This document shows positions 55,915 through 64,000 of a DNA stretch of 64,000 nt, piece after piece (positions within the stretch are counted from its first letter, which is position 1; every line of letters begins with the position of its first letter). A program made the position numbers and the translations under genes. This DNA is from DASPSM01 sp963800135 (GTDB lineage Bacteria > Planctomycetota > Planctomycetia > Planctomycetales > Planctomycetaceae), in the NCBI GenBank assembly GCA_963800135.1, contig CAWCZR010000004.1, positions 496,001 to 560,000 on the forward strand, in the 5' to 3' direction. Below the pieces are notes generated by a model. It ran no database searches. It was not told the DNA's origin and saw only the letters and a program-made list of their open reading frames with translations.

Positions 55915-56382
55915 ATGAGTGTGCACGTTGCGCCAGCTTTGTTTGTCGCCATCGCATTGACCCAAGACCCGAGCGCTCCGGCGATCGATTCGGGTGTTGC
56001 CGCCGAGTTGTCTCGGTTGGAAAAGGAGTGGAACGCAGCCCATGTTCGCGGGGACGCGGCGGTGCTCGATCGGCTCTGGGCAGACGATTTTGTCGCTACG
56101 GTTCCGAACATGCCGCGTTGGAACAAGGCCCAGACGATGCAGGTGTGGCGCTCGGGACGGATGAAATTCAAAAGCTACGACACGTCCGGGGTTGAGATAC
56201 GGACTTATGGCCATACCGCCGTGGTGACCGGTCAACTCCACAGAACGCGGGTCCTCGGCGCCCGCGCGATCGATGACAACTGGCAATTCACCAAAGTTTA
56301 CGTCCGTGGCCCGCAAGGCTGGAAGGTCGTCGCATTTCACGCCTCCGATGCGCCGCCAAAGTCGCGTCCGAATGGGCCGTGA
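55915..56382 (+). CDS. SnoaL/DUF4440-like NTF2-fold protein
   Basis: 155 residues. After a short hydrophobic N-terminus (APALFVAIALTQDP) comes ELSRLEKEWNAAHVRGDAAVLDRLWADDFVATVPN...WNKAQTMQVWRSGRMKFKSYDTSGVEIRTYGHTAVVTGQL...RAIDDNWQFTKVYVRGPQGWKVVAFHAS, which fits the NTF2/SnoaL fold. Catalytic members include steroid isomerases; the residues are not decisive here. Four bases after the preceding gene. Confidence 0.75.
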   Translation: MSVHVAPALFVAIALTQDPSAPAIDSGVAAELSRLEKEWNAAHVRGDAAVLDRLWADDFVATVPNMPRWNKAQTMQVWRSGRMKFKSYDTSGVEIRTYGHTAVVTGQLHRTRVLGARAIDDNWQFTKVYVRGPQGWKVVAFHASDAPPKSRPNGP

Positions 56383-57129
56383 ACCGCCCGCGTCCGAAAA
56401 ACTGGTCTTGGACAAATCGAGTATTTGTGGCTGAATGGAGATAAGGATCCTTTTCCGCGTTGGCCGCGCCGACCCGCTCTCGGCGAGTGCACTCGTAGTT
56501 TCAGCATGCGGCGATCGTCCGCCTCCCAGCAGGATTCCGGTCAGCATTTGTCCGCCGGGGAAGGATCCCCGGCGGGAACGAAAAAGGATCCCCGCCGGTG
56601 ATGGGGATCCGTTTTCACTAAAGGGGAGAAAAGATCCCCAGCAGTCGACGGCAGGGCAGCGGGACTCGGACGGTCGCCTCGCGGGTTGTCCGCAGTTGCA
56701 GGGTGGTCACAATCTATCCGGTGGGTCGGTGGGTCGGGACACTTGCTTTCAATAGGAAGCTGACCCACAAAGTAGCTGACCCATCCCCTCGGCCCGAGCG
56801 TTGGACTGGGACGGGACACAGGGGCGGGACGGGACAAGCTAGGTCCGAACTCGAACCCCGGTCTCAGGTCCGGTCTGTTCTTAACAATTCGAAACGAGTC
56901 CGGCCGTAGTCTTTAGAGGGCAGCGACTTACGGCGGACAAAAGTCCGGTCCGGACACTTTCGCCCAAAGGGACCGCAGATGGGACGGGACCCGAGCGGGA
57001 CGGGACACGTCTTTTGATTCGGGGAGCCCGCAGGGGCACGGCACGGGACACAGACGTTCGGCACGAGCCACCGGGTCGGCGGGTTCGGCGGTCCATCACT
57101 CAAGGAGAGCTTCCCAGGAGGACAGACCA
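56383..57129. other. repeat-rich gene-poor island
   Basis: 747 bases. It holds the inverted copy of the GGGGATCC element (56553-56640), many GGGACGGGAC units (for example 56803-56817, 56816-56836, 56980-57008) and a block of short GTGGGTCGG repeats near 56720-56740. No gene is supported. Its end carries an AGGAGG site (57115-57120) for the following zinc-ribbon gene. Confidence 0.65.
56553..56640. repeat. dispersed GGGGATCC inverted-repeat element, copy B
   Basis: Reverse-complement relative of 34207-34280 (about 80% alike by eye over 75 bases). It includes AAGGATCCCC, GGCGGGAACG, AAAAAGGATCCCCGCCGG and GATGGGGATCC in that order. Confidence 0.6.
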
Positions 57130-57369
57130 ATGGTTGCCAATGCGTGTCCGGAGTGTGGCGCGGCGATGGAAGAGGGATTCATCCCCGACCGCTCTTATGC
57201 CCAGGTCCTGCAACTGGTCTGGCAGCGCGGGGAGCCGGAACCGGTGAAGTTCTTCGGAATGTCCAGCGGCAGCATCGGGCTGCGGAAGGAGGATGACCTG
57301 AACGTGACCGCCCACCGCTGCACGCGCTGCGGCTATCTCAAGCTCTACGCGCTGCCCAAGACCGAGTGA
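57130..57369 (+). CDS. small zinc-ribbon protein
   Basis: 79 residues. The metal site is formed by CPECG at the N-terminus and CTRCGY at about residue 64. The middle is GFIPDRSYAQVLQLVWQRGEPEPVKFFGMSSGSIGLRKEDDLNVTAHR. An AGGAGG ribosome site is nine bases upstream. It resembles DUF6487-type zinc-ribbon proteins. Likely nucleic-acid or protein binding; exact role unknown. Confidence 0.8.
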   Translation: MVANACPECGAAMEEGFIPDRSYAQVLQLVWQRGEPEPVKFFGMSSGSIGLRKEDDLNVTAHRCTRCGYLKLYALPKTE

Positions 57370-57518
57370 GCAATGCGCATTGGTGCGGCGTCCGGCGGCC
57401 ACCCGCTGGCGATCGATCAACAGCAGGGAATCACGATCGCGCGCTGGCACGAGATTGCCGGCCAGATTTTGCACGCCCGGCCGGCGGCTGCCTGGAGGGC
57501 TAACCCTTTGGATCACGG

Positions 57519-58709
57519 TCACACGACCGCCGGTCCACCGTATTCCGGAAGCCGAAAATCATCTCGTAACGCAGCGCCAAGAAAAAGCTTGGCGAGCAAC
57601 GGCTTTCCCGACAGGTTGGTGGCGACGTTCCGCCAGAACATCCCCCATGACGTGTTCGGGGCAAAAAAGCCGATCATTCGCAAAGCGGCCTTTTGTTTCG
57701 ACTGGAGGAATGGCCGGAGAGTCGCTTCGTACTTTTCAAGGGCTCGGGCGACGTCGCCGGCGGCGCGGTGAAGTTCGCCCGCCAGAACGTACGCCTCGAG
57801 CATCGCCAACCCCGTCCCCTCGCCCGCCAGCAAAGACACGCACGCGGCCGCGTCGCCGATCAAGACCACACGTCCTTTGGACCACCGATCGATTCGAATT
57901 TGACTCACGCGGTCAAAGTAGATGTCGTCCACTTCGTCGAGCCGCGCCAGAATCCGCGGAACCTCCCAGCCGACGTCGCGGAAGACCGTTCGCAGCGCCT
58001 CCCGGCGGTCGTTCAAGGACCTGGGCTCGGCGCCCAGAAGCTCGTCGCGGAACACGAAGAGAAACGACGTGACATCGTGCCGCAGCGCGATGCGAAACAC
58101 TTGCCGCTTCGGCACGGTGTAGCTGAGGTAAACCAACTCGTCGCGTGGACGGTAGCCCGGCAGGTCCAAGGCCGCAACGCGGCACCCTAACGGGTGTTCG
58201 AACTGCGCCTCGGGCCCGAACGCCGACGAGCGGATCTGAGAATGCAAACCATCCGCACCGACGACCAGATCGAATTCTTCTTCCGAATTGTCGGAGAGCC
58301 GAGCTCGCACGGTTCGTTCGCGCGGATCGATCCCCACGATTGATTGACCGAACCGGGTTTCGACCTCCGGGCAAGAGCGAAAGACGGTCGACGCGAGGTC
58401 CCCTCGAGCGAGACTGAGGTAACGATCCTTCATCAGGGATCGAAAGGTGTTCACGTCCAAGCTGGCGACGGTTCTGCCGGACTCACCCAGCAGCCGCAGC
58501 TCCTGGATCGCGTAGCCCTGTTGAAACAGCGCCGGCACAAGTCCCATTCGTTCGGCCACGTCGTAGCCGACGCCCCAGAAGTCGATGAGATAGCCGCCCG
58601 TGCGGAGACTCGGGGCTTTCTCAAAGAGAACCGGTTCGTGCCCGTAATGCCGCAACCACCATGCCAGAGTCGGACCAGCCACTCCGGTCCCGTTGATCGC
58701 GACTCTCAC
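57519..58709 (-). CDS. FAD-dependent monooxygenase (TetX/UbiH-like)
   Basis: 396 residues from GTG 58709. Motifs: VAINGTGVAGPTLAWWLRHYGHEPVLFEKAPSLRTGGYLIDFWG (FAD), the Arg in a later helix, DLVVGADGLHSQIRSSAFG (DG motif) and GRVVLIGDAAACVSLLAGEGTGLAMLEAYVLAGEL (GD motif). The class hydroxylates small aromatic or polyketide-like molecules using NAD(P)H. Substrate is unknown; TetX-like antibiotic inactivation is possible but not supported beyond family. A tautomerase gene lies 76 bases upstream on the same strand. Confidence 0.87.
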   Translation of the reverse strand: MRVAINGTGVAGPTLAWWLRHYGHEPVLFEKAPSLRTGGYLIDFWGVGYDVAERMGLVPALFQQGYAIQELRLLGESGRTVASLDVNTFRSLMKDRYLSLARGDLASTVFRSCPEVETRFGQSIVGIDPRERTVRARLSDNSEEEFDLVVGADGLHSQIRSSAFGPEAQFEHPLGCRVAALDLPGYRPRDELVYLSYTVPKRQVFRIALRHDVTSFLFVFRDELLGAEPRSLNDRREALRTVFRDVGWEVPRILARLDEVDDIYFDRVSQIRIDRWSKGRVVLIGDAAACVSLLAGEGTGLAMLEAYVLAGELHRAAGDVARALEKYEATLRPFLQSKQKAALRMIGFFAPNTSWGMFWRNVATNLSGKPLLAKLFLGAALRDDFRLPEYGGPAVV

Positions 58710-58785
58710 ATCAACCCTCTTAGAAGCAAGGATCTGGCTGGTGAGCCGTTTCCAGCCGTCGCGCGATTCGATCGGCCCAGAGCCG

Positions 58786-59013
58786 TCACCCTTTCGACTT
58801 GCCCGCGGCAAGTGCCTTCACGTCGTTGGTCGTGAGGGGATTGCCGCCGATTCCCCAGTCGCCGCTCTTGACCTCTTCGATGACGACCCAGGTCACCGAG
58901 CGCATCTGCTCGCCTTCGATCGAGACCATCGTATCGGTGAGCTTGCGGATCATCTCTTGCTTCTGAGATTGGCTGAAAACGCCTTCGATGATTTTGACAT
59001 TCAAGAGTGGCAT
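58786..59013 (-). CDS. 4-oxalocrotonate tautomerase family protein
   Basis: 75 residues: MPLLNVKIIEGVFSQSQKQEMIRKLTDTMVSIEGEQMRSVTWVVIEEVKSGDWGIGGNPLTTNDVKAL. Pro2 becomes the N-terminal catalytic proline after removal of Met, which fixes the start at 59013. The small trimeric/hexameric tautomerase class acts on keto-enol groups of aromatic breakdown products. It lies beside the monooxygenase on the same strand and may act with it. Confidence 0.85.
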   Translation of the reverse strand: MPLLNVKIIEGVFSQSQKQEMIRKLTDTMVSIEGEQMRSVTWVVIEEVKSGDWGIGGNPLTTNDVKALAAGKSKG

Positions 59014-59180
59014 GCGTGCTCTCCAGTCGGGGCCCGTTTCCGGATCGATCTTGGTTTCGACGCACATCCTGCCGCGCATCGCGGCACAAAGCAAATTGCC
59101 CGGGGCGCGGACCCGGGACGGTCGGCTCCAACGATTTCAAAACGTCTTCGAGGCCAGCCGCAAGGGGGCGACGCGTCGGC

Positions 59181-60209
59181 TCAGTGAGGCGCGATACCCG
59201 GCAGGGCCGTGAAGAGGTAGTAGGCCCGCGGCACGGCTGCATCGAGCACGGCGCCCAGGCGCGACTCAGGCTTGGCCGACTCGCTCGACGACACCAGCCG
59301 CTCGATCAAATTGGGCGGCGATTCGTAGGAGACAACGCGGACCTTATCGAGCTTCAGCCGGTCTTTGAGCGACTTGACCGCGTCGTCGAGGAAGCCGATC
59401 TGGTCGACCAGTTTTCGCTCTTTGGCCTGCTTGGCGGTGAAGACCTGTCCCGTGGCCATTTCGCGAATCTTCTTGATGTCGAGCCCCTTGCGGCTGCCGA
59501 CGATGACTTCCAAAAAGCGGTCGAGCGTTTCGTCCAGAATCTCCATCCAGAGCTTCTTGTCCGTCTCGGAAACGGGGCGGAACAGGCTCAGCGTGTCTTT
59601 GTACGGCCCGGTCTTGAGGGAATCTTCCTTCACCCCCGCCTTCTCGGCCAAACCCGAGATGTCATAGTGCGGCAAAATTACCCCAATTGACCCGGTCCAA
59701 CATGTGGGCTCGGCAAAGATCACGCCGTCGGGCCCGGCCCCCATGGCGACGTAATAGCCGCCCGAAGCCGCGAGGCGTTTCATTTGCACGTTGATCGGTT
59801 TGTGCTTGTCGGTGTCGAGCGTGCGTAGGGCGTGATAAATCTCGTTGCTGTCGGCAACTAGTCCGCCGGGCGAATCGACGACCAGCACCACGCCTTTCAC
59901 GCTGTCGTCACGGCTCGCTTGCTTGATGGCGTTGAGCACGTGGCCGGTGAACGGGGGCATGATGGTCCCCTCGACGGCGACCAGCGCGATCTTGTCCGAA
60001 GCCAGCGGATCGCCCGAGTGGAAGCGTTCCACGACTCCGTCGGCGTCAACGAAGTAGCTGTGCCACGCGGAATACAGCATCAAGTTGAAGGCGACGGAGA
60101 TCAGGAGGACCAGCATCAACAGCCAAAAAGTGAAGCGGCGGCGCGGTGCTTGGACCACCACGACGGGCCGGTCAGCGGGAATAGAACGATCACTTGGCGC
60201 ACTCATCAC
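59181..60209 (-). CDS. sppA: signal peptide peptidase SppA (S49)
   Basis: 342 residues with a membrane segment (FWLLMLVLLISVAFNLMLY, about 28-46). The catalytic Ser149 (RLAASGGYYVAMG) and Lys199 (SLKTGPYKD) form the S49 dyad; VKGVVLVVDSPGGLVADSNEI and TGSIGVI are typical. This short form works as an oligomer that degrades remnant signal peptides after export. The start is the ATG at 60209 (a second ATG three bases on). Confidence 0.92.
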   Translation of the reverse strand: MMSAPSDRSIPADRPVVVVQAPRRRFTFWLLMLVLLISVAFNLMLYSAWHSYFVDADGVVERFHSGDPLASDKIALVAVEGTIMPPFTGHVLNAIKQASRDDSVKGVVLVVDSPGGLVADSNEIYHALRTLDTDKHKPINVQMKRLAASGGYYVAMGAGPDGVIFAEPTCWTGSIGVILPHYDISGLAEKAGVKEDSLKTGPYKDTLSLFRPVSETDKKLWMEILDETLDRFLEVIVGSRKGLDIKKIREMATGQVFTAKQAKERKLVDQIGFLDDAVKSLKDRLKLDKVRVVSYESPPNLIERLVSSSESAKPESRLGAVLDAAVPRAYYLFTALPGIAPH

Positions 60210-60469
60210 GGAGGCCCTGGTAAGAGGAGCAAGCTACAGCCGGTTTTCCGGTGATTCCCGTTCTGCCGGCGAGGGTTGCCCGAATCGTTGGCAAAACCCC
60301 CACGCGCGTCAAAACCGAACTGGGCGCGCGTCGATAAAAGCTCTGGCGAAAGCGATTACTCCAGCCGTGACGATTATCCCTCGTCGTCCTGCGGAGTGCA
60401 ATCTCCGGGCTTTACGCATTACGCAGCCCGCGCCCGCAGCTCCGCTCGCGATTCGAGGAGATCCAGGGA

Positions 60470-62512
60470 ATGACTGCCTTTCGTTCGCGCTCCGCACTTG
60501 CCGTCTGCTCGCTGATGGGGACCGCCGTCACGGTCAGCCTGGCCAGTTACGTTTGGGCGCAGCAACCGGCCGAGAACTGGCCGTTCGAAGAACACAACAC
60601 AACGCCTGCCACGCAGCCGACCGCACCGCCGCAGCAAAAGTCGCCCGTGCAAAAGCGGCTCGAAGAACTCTATCGCCGCGACAATCGGCCGCTTCCCGAT
60701 TACATGCGGCAAGACGCCACGAGCGAACAAGCTGCTCCGGGCCAGGCCGGCGGCTATCCGACCGCGGGCGACGTCGGCTCCATGCGGACCCAGCGCGAGG
60801 CCTCGCCCCCGGCGCAGGGAACCGTGCACCAGCAACTGTCCGACTACTATCAGAGCCAGGGCAAATCGATGCCGGTGCCGCAACGCGCGGCCGGCAGCTC
60901 GTCGATGGGTTCGACACAGAACTCGCCCTATCAGTCGGGCACGGCCCGTCAGCCGGGCCAGGCGACTGCCGCGCAGCCGGCCCAGGGCCACTGGTACGAT
61001 CGCATCAATCCGTTCCACAAATCGACTCCGCCGGCGCAGCCGCAGAGCCAGGTGCAGTCGAGCGCCACGATGAGCACGGTCGCGATCGACGTCGATCACT
61101 CGGCGCCCGCCCCGCAAGGGTTCGCCCGCGTCACGTCGCCGACCGCCCCGGTCCAGGGATCGCCCGCGGTGCTGACGGTGCAGGAGTCGTCTTCCCCGAA
61201 GTCAGTTCCCTCGGCCGCATCGAAGTCGTTTGCGGCGTCCGACGCTCCGGGCCCTGTTGCTGCGCCCGTCGCCAAGTCGGGCAGCTTCTGGGCTGACCTG
61301 AGCCTGCGACGCGCCGCGTCTCAGCCGCCGGCCTCGCCCTTCCCCACGCCGATCGTGGTCGACCTCGGACCGGGCCTCGATCTGGTGCGGAAGTCGCAGT
61401 CTCCGGCATCGGAGGCTCCGGTCGTGGCAGCTCCGGTGGTGGCCACTCGCCCGGCACCCTCGAAAGTGAAGCTGGCCGTCGTGGACCCGGGTGCGATTGT
61501 CTCCTCGGCTGAGCCTCCTGTGGCTCCGGCTGCTCCGAAAGTGGCTGCCGCGAACGCCGTCGCCGACGAACCGGCGATGCCGTTCCTGTCCTCTTCCGAG
61601 GCGGACGCCGACCATCAAACGTCGAGCAGCCCCTACACCGGCTTGACCCTCGAGGACGAACAGAGCCAGCTCACTCCGCCGACGCCTGAGTCAAAGAGAA
61701 CCGCCGCGAATTCGGCGGCGCACGCGCCGGCCACCGCTGCGGCTGACACGCGTCACGCAGAATCGGCGAAGAGTGTGTCGCCCGCTCCGCAGTCAAAGGA
61801 CCCGTTGCCGGCCGACTCGCACGAAACCGCGGACCACAATCCCGCGGCCAAGCCGACGCACGGTGCTTCGGCCCACTCAGTCGCGACCGACCACGAGCCG
61901 ACTTCCTCGGCGGCTCCGCAACAGCAGGCGAGCGACGAGCATAGTGAACCGAGCGGGCACAAGACGATCAGCGACGCTCCGATTGCCGACGAACAGCCGG
62001 CCGTCACCCCGCACCCGAGTGCGGCGCCGAATCATGTCGCCGAGCAGCATCACGCGGCCGAGCAGCACGTAGCGCGCGAGCAGCAAGGTGCGACCGATCA
62101 TACGACAGCCGCCCACCCGCATCATTCGCAAACGGCGCGGGAGAAAACGCGACTGATCGAAGAGCGAGCCGGTCAGCGCGGCTTAAAGGGCTTCTGCCCG
62201 GTCGTGCTGCGTGATCAGCGCGAACTGGCCGACGTGAACCTGGCCTACTGCTCGATCTATCACGGACGCAAATACTACTTCTCGTCGGCCGAGGCCGAGG
62301 CCCGCTTTGAGGCGTGCCCGCACAAATACGCCCCGATCGCCGGCGGAGTGGACGTCGTCGTCAAAACCAACAGCGACCAGGATGTCGAGGGATCGCTCGA
62401 CTTCGCGCTGTGGTACAAGGACCGCCTCTATCTTTTCTGCAGCCCCGAAAGCCTCCAGGCATTTTCTCTGAGCCCGACGGCTTACTCGGCTGCCGCTCAA
62501 CGGATCGAATAA
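60470..62512 (+). CDS. large exported protein with low-complexity middle and YHS-like C-terminal domain
   Basis: 680 residues. Signal peptide AVCSLMGTAVTVSLASYVWAQQ. About 100 residues later a long Pro/Ala/Ser/His-rich region (about 100-565) has no globular motif. The last 110 residues read GFCPVVLRDQRELADVNLAYCSIYHGRKYYFSSAEAEARFEACPHKYAPIAGGVDVV, with GFCPVVL...F-x-S-(A/E)-A-E-A-x-F-E-x-(C/N)-P like a YHS/TRASH metal-binding domain. This suggests metal sensing or binding outside the cytoplasm (inference). A clear intrinsic terminator follows. Confidence 0.8.
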   Translation: MTAFRSRSALAVCSLMGTAVTVSLASYVWAQQPAENWPFEEHNTTPATQPTAPPQQKSPVQKRLEELYRRDNRPLPDYMRQDATSEQAAPGQAGGYPTAGDVGSMRTQREASPPAQGTVHQQLSDYYQSQGKSMPVPQRAAGSSSMGSTQNSPYQSGTARQPGQATAAQPAQGHWYDRINPFHKSTPPAQPQSQVQSSATMSTVAIDVDHSAPAPQGFARVTSPTAPVQGSPAVLTVQESSSPKSVPSAASKSFAASDAPGPVAAPVAKSGSFWADLSLRRAASQPPASPFPTPIVVDLGPGLDLVRKSQSPASEAPVVAAPVVATRPAPSKVKLAVVDPGAIVSSAEPPVAPAAPKVAAANAVADEPAMPFLSSSEADADHQTSSSPYTGLTLEDEQSQLTPPTPESKRTAANSAAHAPATAAADTRHAESAKSVSPAPQSKDPLPADSHETADHNPAAKPTHGASAHSVATDHEPTSSAAPQQQASDEHSEPSGHKTISDAPIADEQPAVTPHPSAAPNHVAEQHHAAEQHVAREQQGATDHTTAAHPHHSQTAREKTRLIEERAGQRGLKGFCPVVLRDQRELADVNLAYCSIYHGRKYYFSSAEAEARFEACPHKYAPIAGGVDVVVKTNSDQDVEGSLDFALWYKDRLYLFCSPESLQAFSLSPTAYSAAAQRIE

Positions 62513-62573
62513 TTCGCAGACGGTACGTTACGGAGGGAAGGGATCCCTCAAGACTTCCAGGGATCGGAAGATT

Positions 62574-62610
62574 GGCCCCGAGCGGAAGACCCAGCCGCTC
62601 GGGGCCTTTT
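62574..62610 (+). terminator. intrinsic terminator of the YHS-like gene
   Basis: GGCCCCGAGCGG (62574-62585) pairs perfectly with CCGCTCGGGGCC (62595-62606), 12 base pairs with a nine-base loop, followed by TTTT (62607-62610). It lies 62 bases after the gene. Confidence 0.85.
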
Positions 62611-62793
62611 CGTTGCGCGGACCAATCGCCGGCGTCGGCAATCGTTTCATGCCGTGTCAGTGCGTCTCAGTTAGTTTCAAATCCCTTGTTTTCTAGGCTG
62701 AACTGCGGGCGTCGCCTGAGCGTCTATACCGGCCGCGCATCGACTCGCTTGTTTCACCACGTATCACACCGTGCCAGCGTGAATCAGTTCCGA

Positions 62794-62829
62794 GTGCCAA
62801 TAGAGGTGCCAATAGGAGTGCCAACGAGC
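62794..62829. repeat. three tandem 12-bp units with GTGCCAA core
   Basis: GTGCCAA at 62794-62800, 62806-62812 and 62818-62824, spaced exactly 12 bases. Each unit reads GTGCCAATAGAG, GTGCCAATAGGA or GTGCCAACGAGC. Next to an integrase such direct repeats can be recombinase or excisionase binding sites. Confidence 0.45.
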
Positions 62830-62834
62830 GCAAC

Positions 62835-62859
62835 AAAAAAGGGGGCTTTGTTCGCCCCC
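62835..62859 (-). terminator. intrinsic terminator of the integrase gene
   Basis: On the minus strand GGGGGC-GAACAAA-GCCCCC (62859-62841) is followed by a T run (62840-62835). It lies 26 bases past the integrase stop at 62886. Confidence 0.75.
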
Positions 62860-62885
62860 AGTGCCTCAGCACCAGCACCCGCGAT

Positions 62886-64000
62886 TCAACCAACCGCGAC
62901 TGAACCAGAACCCGAGGCCGACACCTGCGACGGCAGCGATCGCACTCCCTGCAGCGATTGGGCAACCTCCGCGCGTTGAGCGTGCGTGTATTTCAAAGTT
63001 TGCTTGATGTTCGCGTGGCGGGCGAGGGCCTGCGCGTGGTGTACCTTCATCCCACTGTCCATCGTCCGCGTGATCATCGTGTGACGCAGAGCGTGGAAGT
63101 CCGCGTATCCCTCGCGCGTCCGATAGCACAGGAAGCCTGACGCCTCTCGAGCCTTCGTCTCGTTGTCGTCGGCCGACGCATCGAGCCAGCGTTTGCGAGC
63201 AGCCTTGAGATCGCGACGAACGGTTTCTGCCGACCGCCGCTCCTTCATCGCGGAACCCGTCCACAGACGCCCTGCGTTGCCCGCTGGCGTGCCTCTCAGG
63301 GAGAGGATGGCCGGAAGGGCAGCCTGCGCACCGACACGCGTCGCGAGCCATGCACGCAGCCGGGGCACGATATCCGGGTGAAGCGGCAGCACGTCTTCGC
63401 GTCGATGCTTGGAGTGGCAAGCCTCGACGGTGACAGTCGGCGGGCTGCCTGCAAGATCGAACGACTCGGGCGTGAGGCTCTTGAGCTCGCTCGCCCGCAG
63501 TCCGGTCGTGAGGGCAACTCGGTAAAGCATCGCCCGATCTTCGCCGGAGATTTCGCCAATGACGGGCCCGGCTTCAGTCGAATCGAGCAGCCAAGCAATT
63601 TCGTCGTCTGCGAGTGCTCGACGCGGCCGCCGAACGTCCGTCTCTTCGTTGAGCACCGGTGCCTTGCCATAGGGGTTCACCGAGCATCGATTGCCGCGCT
63701 TGCGATCCGACAACCAGTAGCAGAACGCGGCCATCGCCCGCATGTGGTGGTTTGACGTCGCAATCCCGAAATGAGGATCGGATGCCCGCTGCTCTTCGAG
63801 CCACGTGCTGACCTTTTCCGGGTTGATGCAACCGATGAAGCGAAACTCACAGCCGGCGACAATTGCCCGCACGCGCTGAGCCGTCAGAGCGCGGTGCTTC
63901 TCGGTGATGGTGGTTCCTTTCAAGCCCGGCCGCTTCTCGAAGTCGTCGATATGCTCGGCGAGCGGGCGCCACGTGTGCTTTGCATACGGATCGGCGACGC
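62886..64000 (-). CDS. tyrosine recombinase / site-specific integrase, truncated at the window edge
   Basis: At least 371 residues; the frame stays open to the right edge, so the start lies outside (the first codons inside read ...VADPYAKHTWRPLAEHIDDFEKRPGLKGTT). The N-terminal SAM-like DNA-binding domain is followed by the catalytic domain: TTGLRASELKSLTPE (Arg I), HALRHTMITRTMD (His-x-x-Arg), ARHANIKQTLKYTHA with His and the nucleophile Tyr. The set R-H-R-H-Y is complete. Planctomycete chromosomes carry many such integrases; this one may mark a mobile element extending to the right. Confidence 0.88.
   Translation of the reverse strand, partial: VADPYAKHTWRPLAEHIDDFEKRPGLKGTTITEKHRALTAQRVRAIVAGCEFRFIGCINPEKVSTWLEEQRASDPHFGIATSNHHMRAMAAFCYWLSDRKRGNRCSVNPYGKAPVLNEETDVRRPRRALADDEIAWLLDSTEAGPVIGEISGEDRAMLYRVALTTGLRASELKSLTPESFDLAGSPPTVTVEACHSKHRREDVLPLHPDIVPRLRAWLATRVGAQAALPAILSLRGTPAGNAGRLWTGSAMKERRSAETVRRDLKAARKRWLDASADDNETKAREASGFLCYRTREGYADFHALRHTMITRTMDSGMKVHHAQALARHANIKQTLKYTHAQRAEVAQSLQGVRSLPSQVSASGSGSVAVG

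Larger units (their letters stand above)
62513..62885. other. intergenic region between the YHS-like gene and the integrase
   Basis: 373 bases. Contains the terminator of the plus-strand gene (62574-62610), three tandem GTGCCAA units (62794-62824) and the terminator of the integrase (62835-62859). No tRNA-like fold was recognised, although a TTTCAAATCC stretch at about 62677 is T-loop-like. Confidence 0.5.

Noticed and set aside
62660..62700. tRNA gene as integration site for the integrase
   Set aside because: A T-loop-like TTTCAAATCC is present but no acceptor, D or anticodon stem could be fitted.
1..64000. CRISPR array or phage cluster
   Set aside because: No regularly spaced repeats with unique spacers and no phage structural genes were seen; the integrase at the edge is the only mobile-element gene.

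Overview
The window is one contiguous stretch of a GC-rich bacterial chromosome, most likely a planctomycete of the Pirellulales type. The evidence is the mix of genes: many exported proteins of unknown function, a DUF1571-like and a DUF2617-like protein, a serine/threonine kinase carrying a receiver-like tail, large hybrid histidine kinases, two Gly/Tyr-rich exported proteins and a planctomycete-style tyrosine integrase. This placement is inference; there is no rRNA or other phylogenetic marker here. No tRNA, rRNA or CRISPR array was recognised.

Layout. 0-5.2 kb: tail of a GspE-N-like protein, an exported leucine-rich-repeat protein, rsmB, aroA and a small membrane-anchored protein. 5.3-11.8 kb: leuA behind what looks like a complete transcription attenuator (promoter, leucine-rich leader peptide, antiterminator and terminator), then a redoxin, a small membrane protein, a serine acetyltransferase, a DUF4097-like protein and a C69-type peptidase. 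12-18 kb: an exported protein, and a minus-strand Ni/Co ECF transporter operon (cbiMN-cbiQ-cbiO) joined by ATGA overlaps to a phosphodiesterase-like gene; then a broken THUMP-like methyltransferase. 18-25.6 kb: kinase, nagA, a TlpA-like thioredoxin protein, ogt and hypotheticals. 25.7-33.4 kb, plus strand: aroF, dus, a multidomain hybrid histidine kinase, a receiver/HATPase protein and a YheT-like hydrolase. 33.8-35.2 kb: a gene-poor repeat island. 35.2-43.6 kb: VOC protein, exported protein, then the minus-strand pyruvate dehydrogenase operon aceE-aceF-lpd-lhgO. 44-50.9 kb: DUF2617, two Gly-rich exported proteins, CPBP protease, HD-domain protein, scpB and an exported protein. 51.4-56.4 kb: DUF1571, panC, lgt with an inserted TPR region, an ECF sigma factor and small proteins. 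56.4-57.1 kb: a second repeat island, related to the first but inverted. 57.1-64 kb: zinc ribbon, FAD monooxygenase, tautomerase, sppA, a YHS-like exported protein and an integrase that runs off the right edge.

Metabolically the window joins central carbon (PDH, nagA), leucine and aromatic amino acid synthesis (leuA, aroA, aroF), cysteine and pantothenate synthesis (cysE, panC), envelope lipoprotein processing (lgt, sppA) and signalling (kinase, hybrid histidine kinase, anti-sigma-like HATPase, ECF sigma factor).

Data quality. At least eleven single-base indels, several of them in short homopolymers, break nine or more otherwise intact genes, including aceE (twice), lpd, lgt and nagA. They look like assembly errors in a long-read or metagenomic sequence rather than real gene decay; affected genes are given as one feature with the shift position stated.
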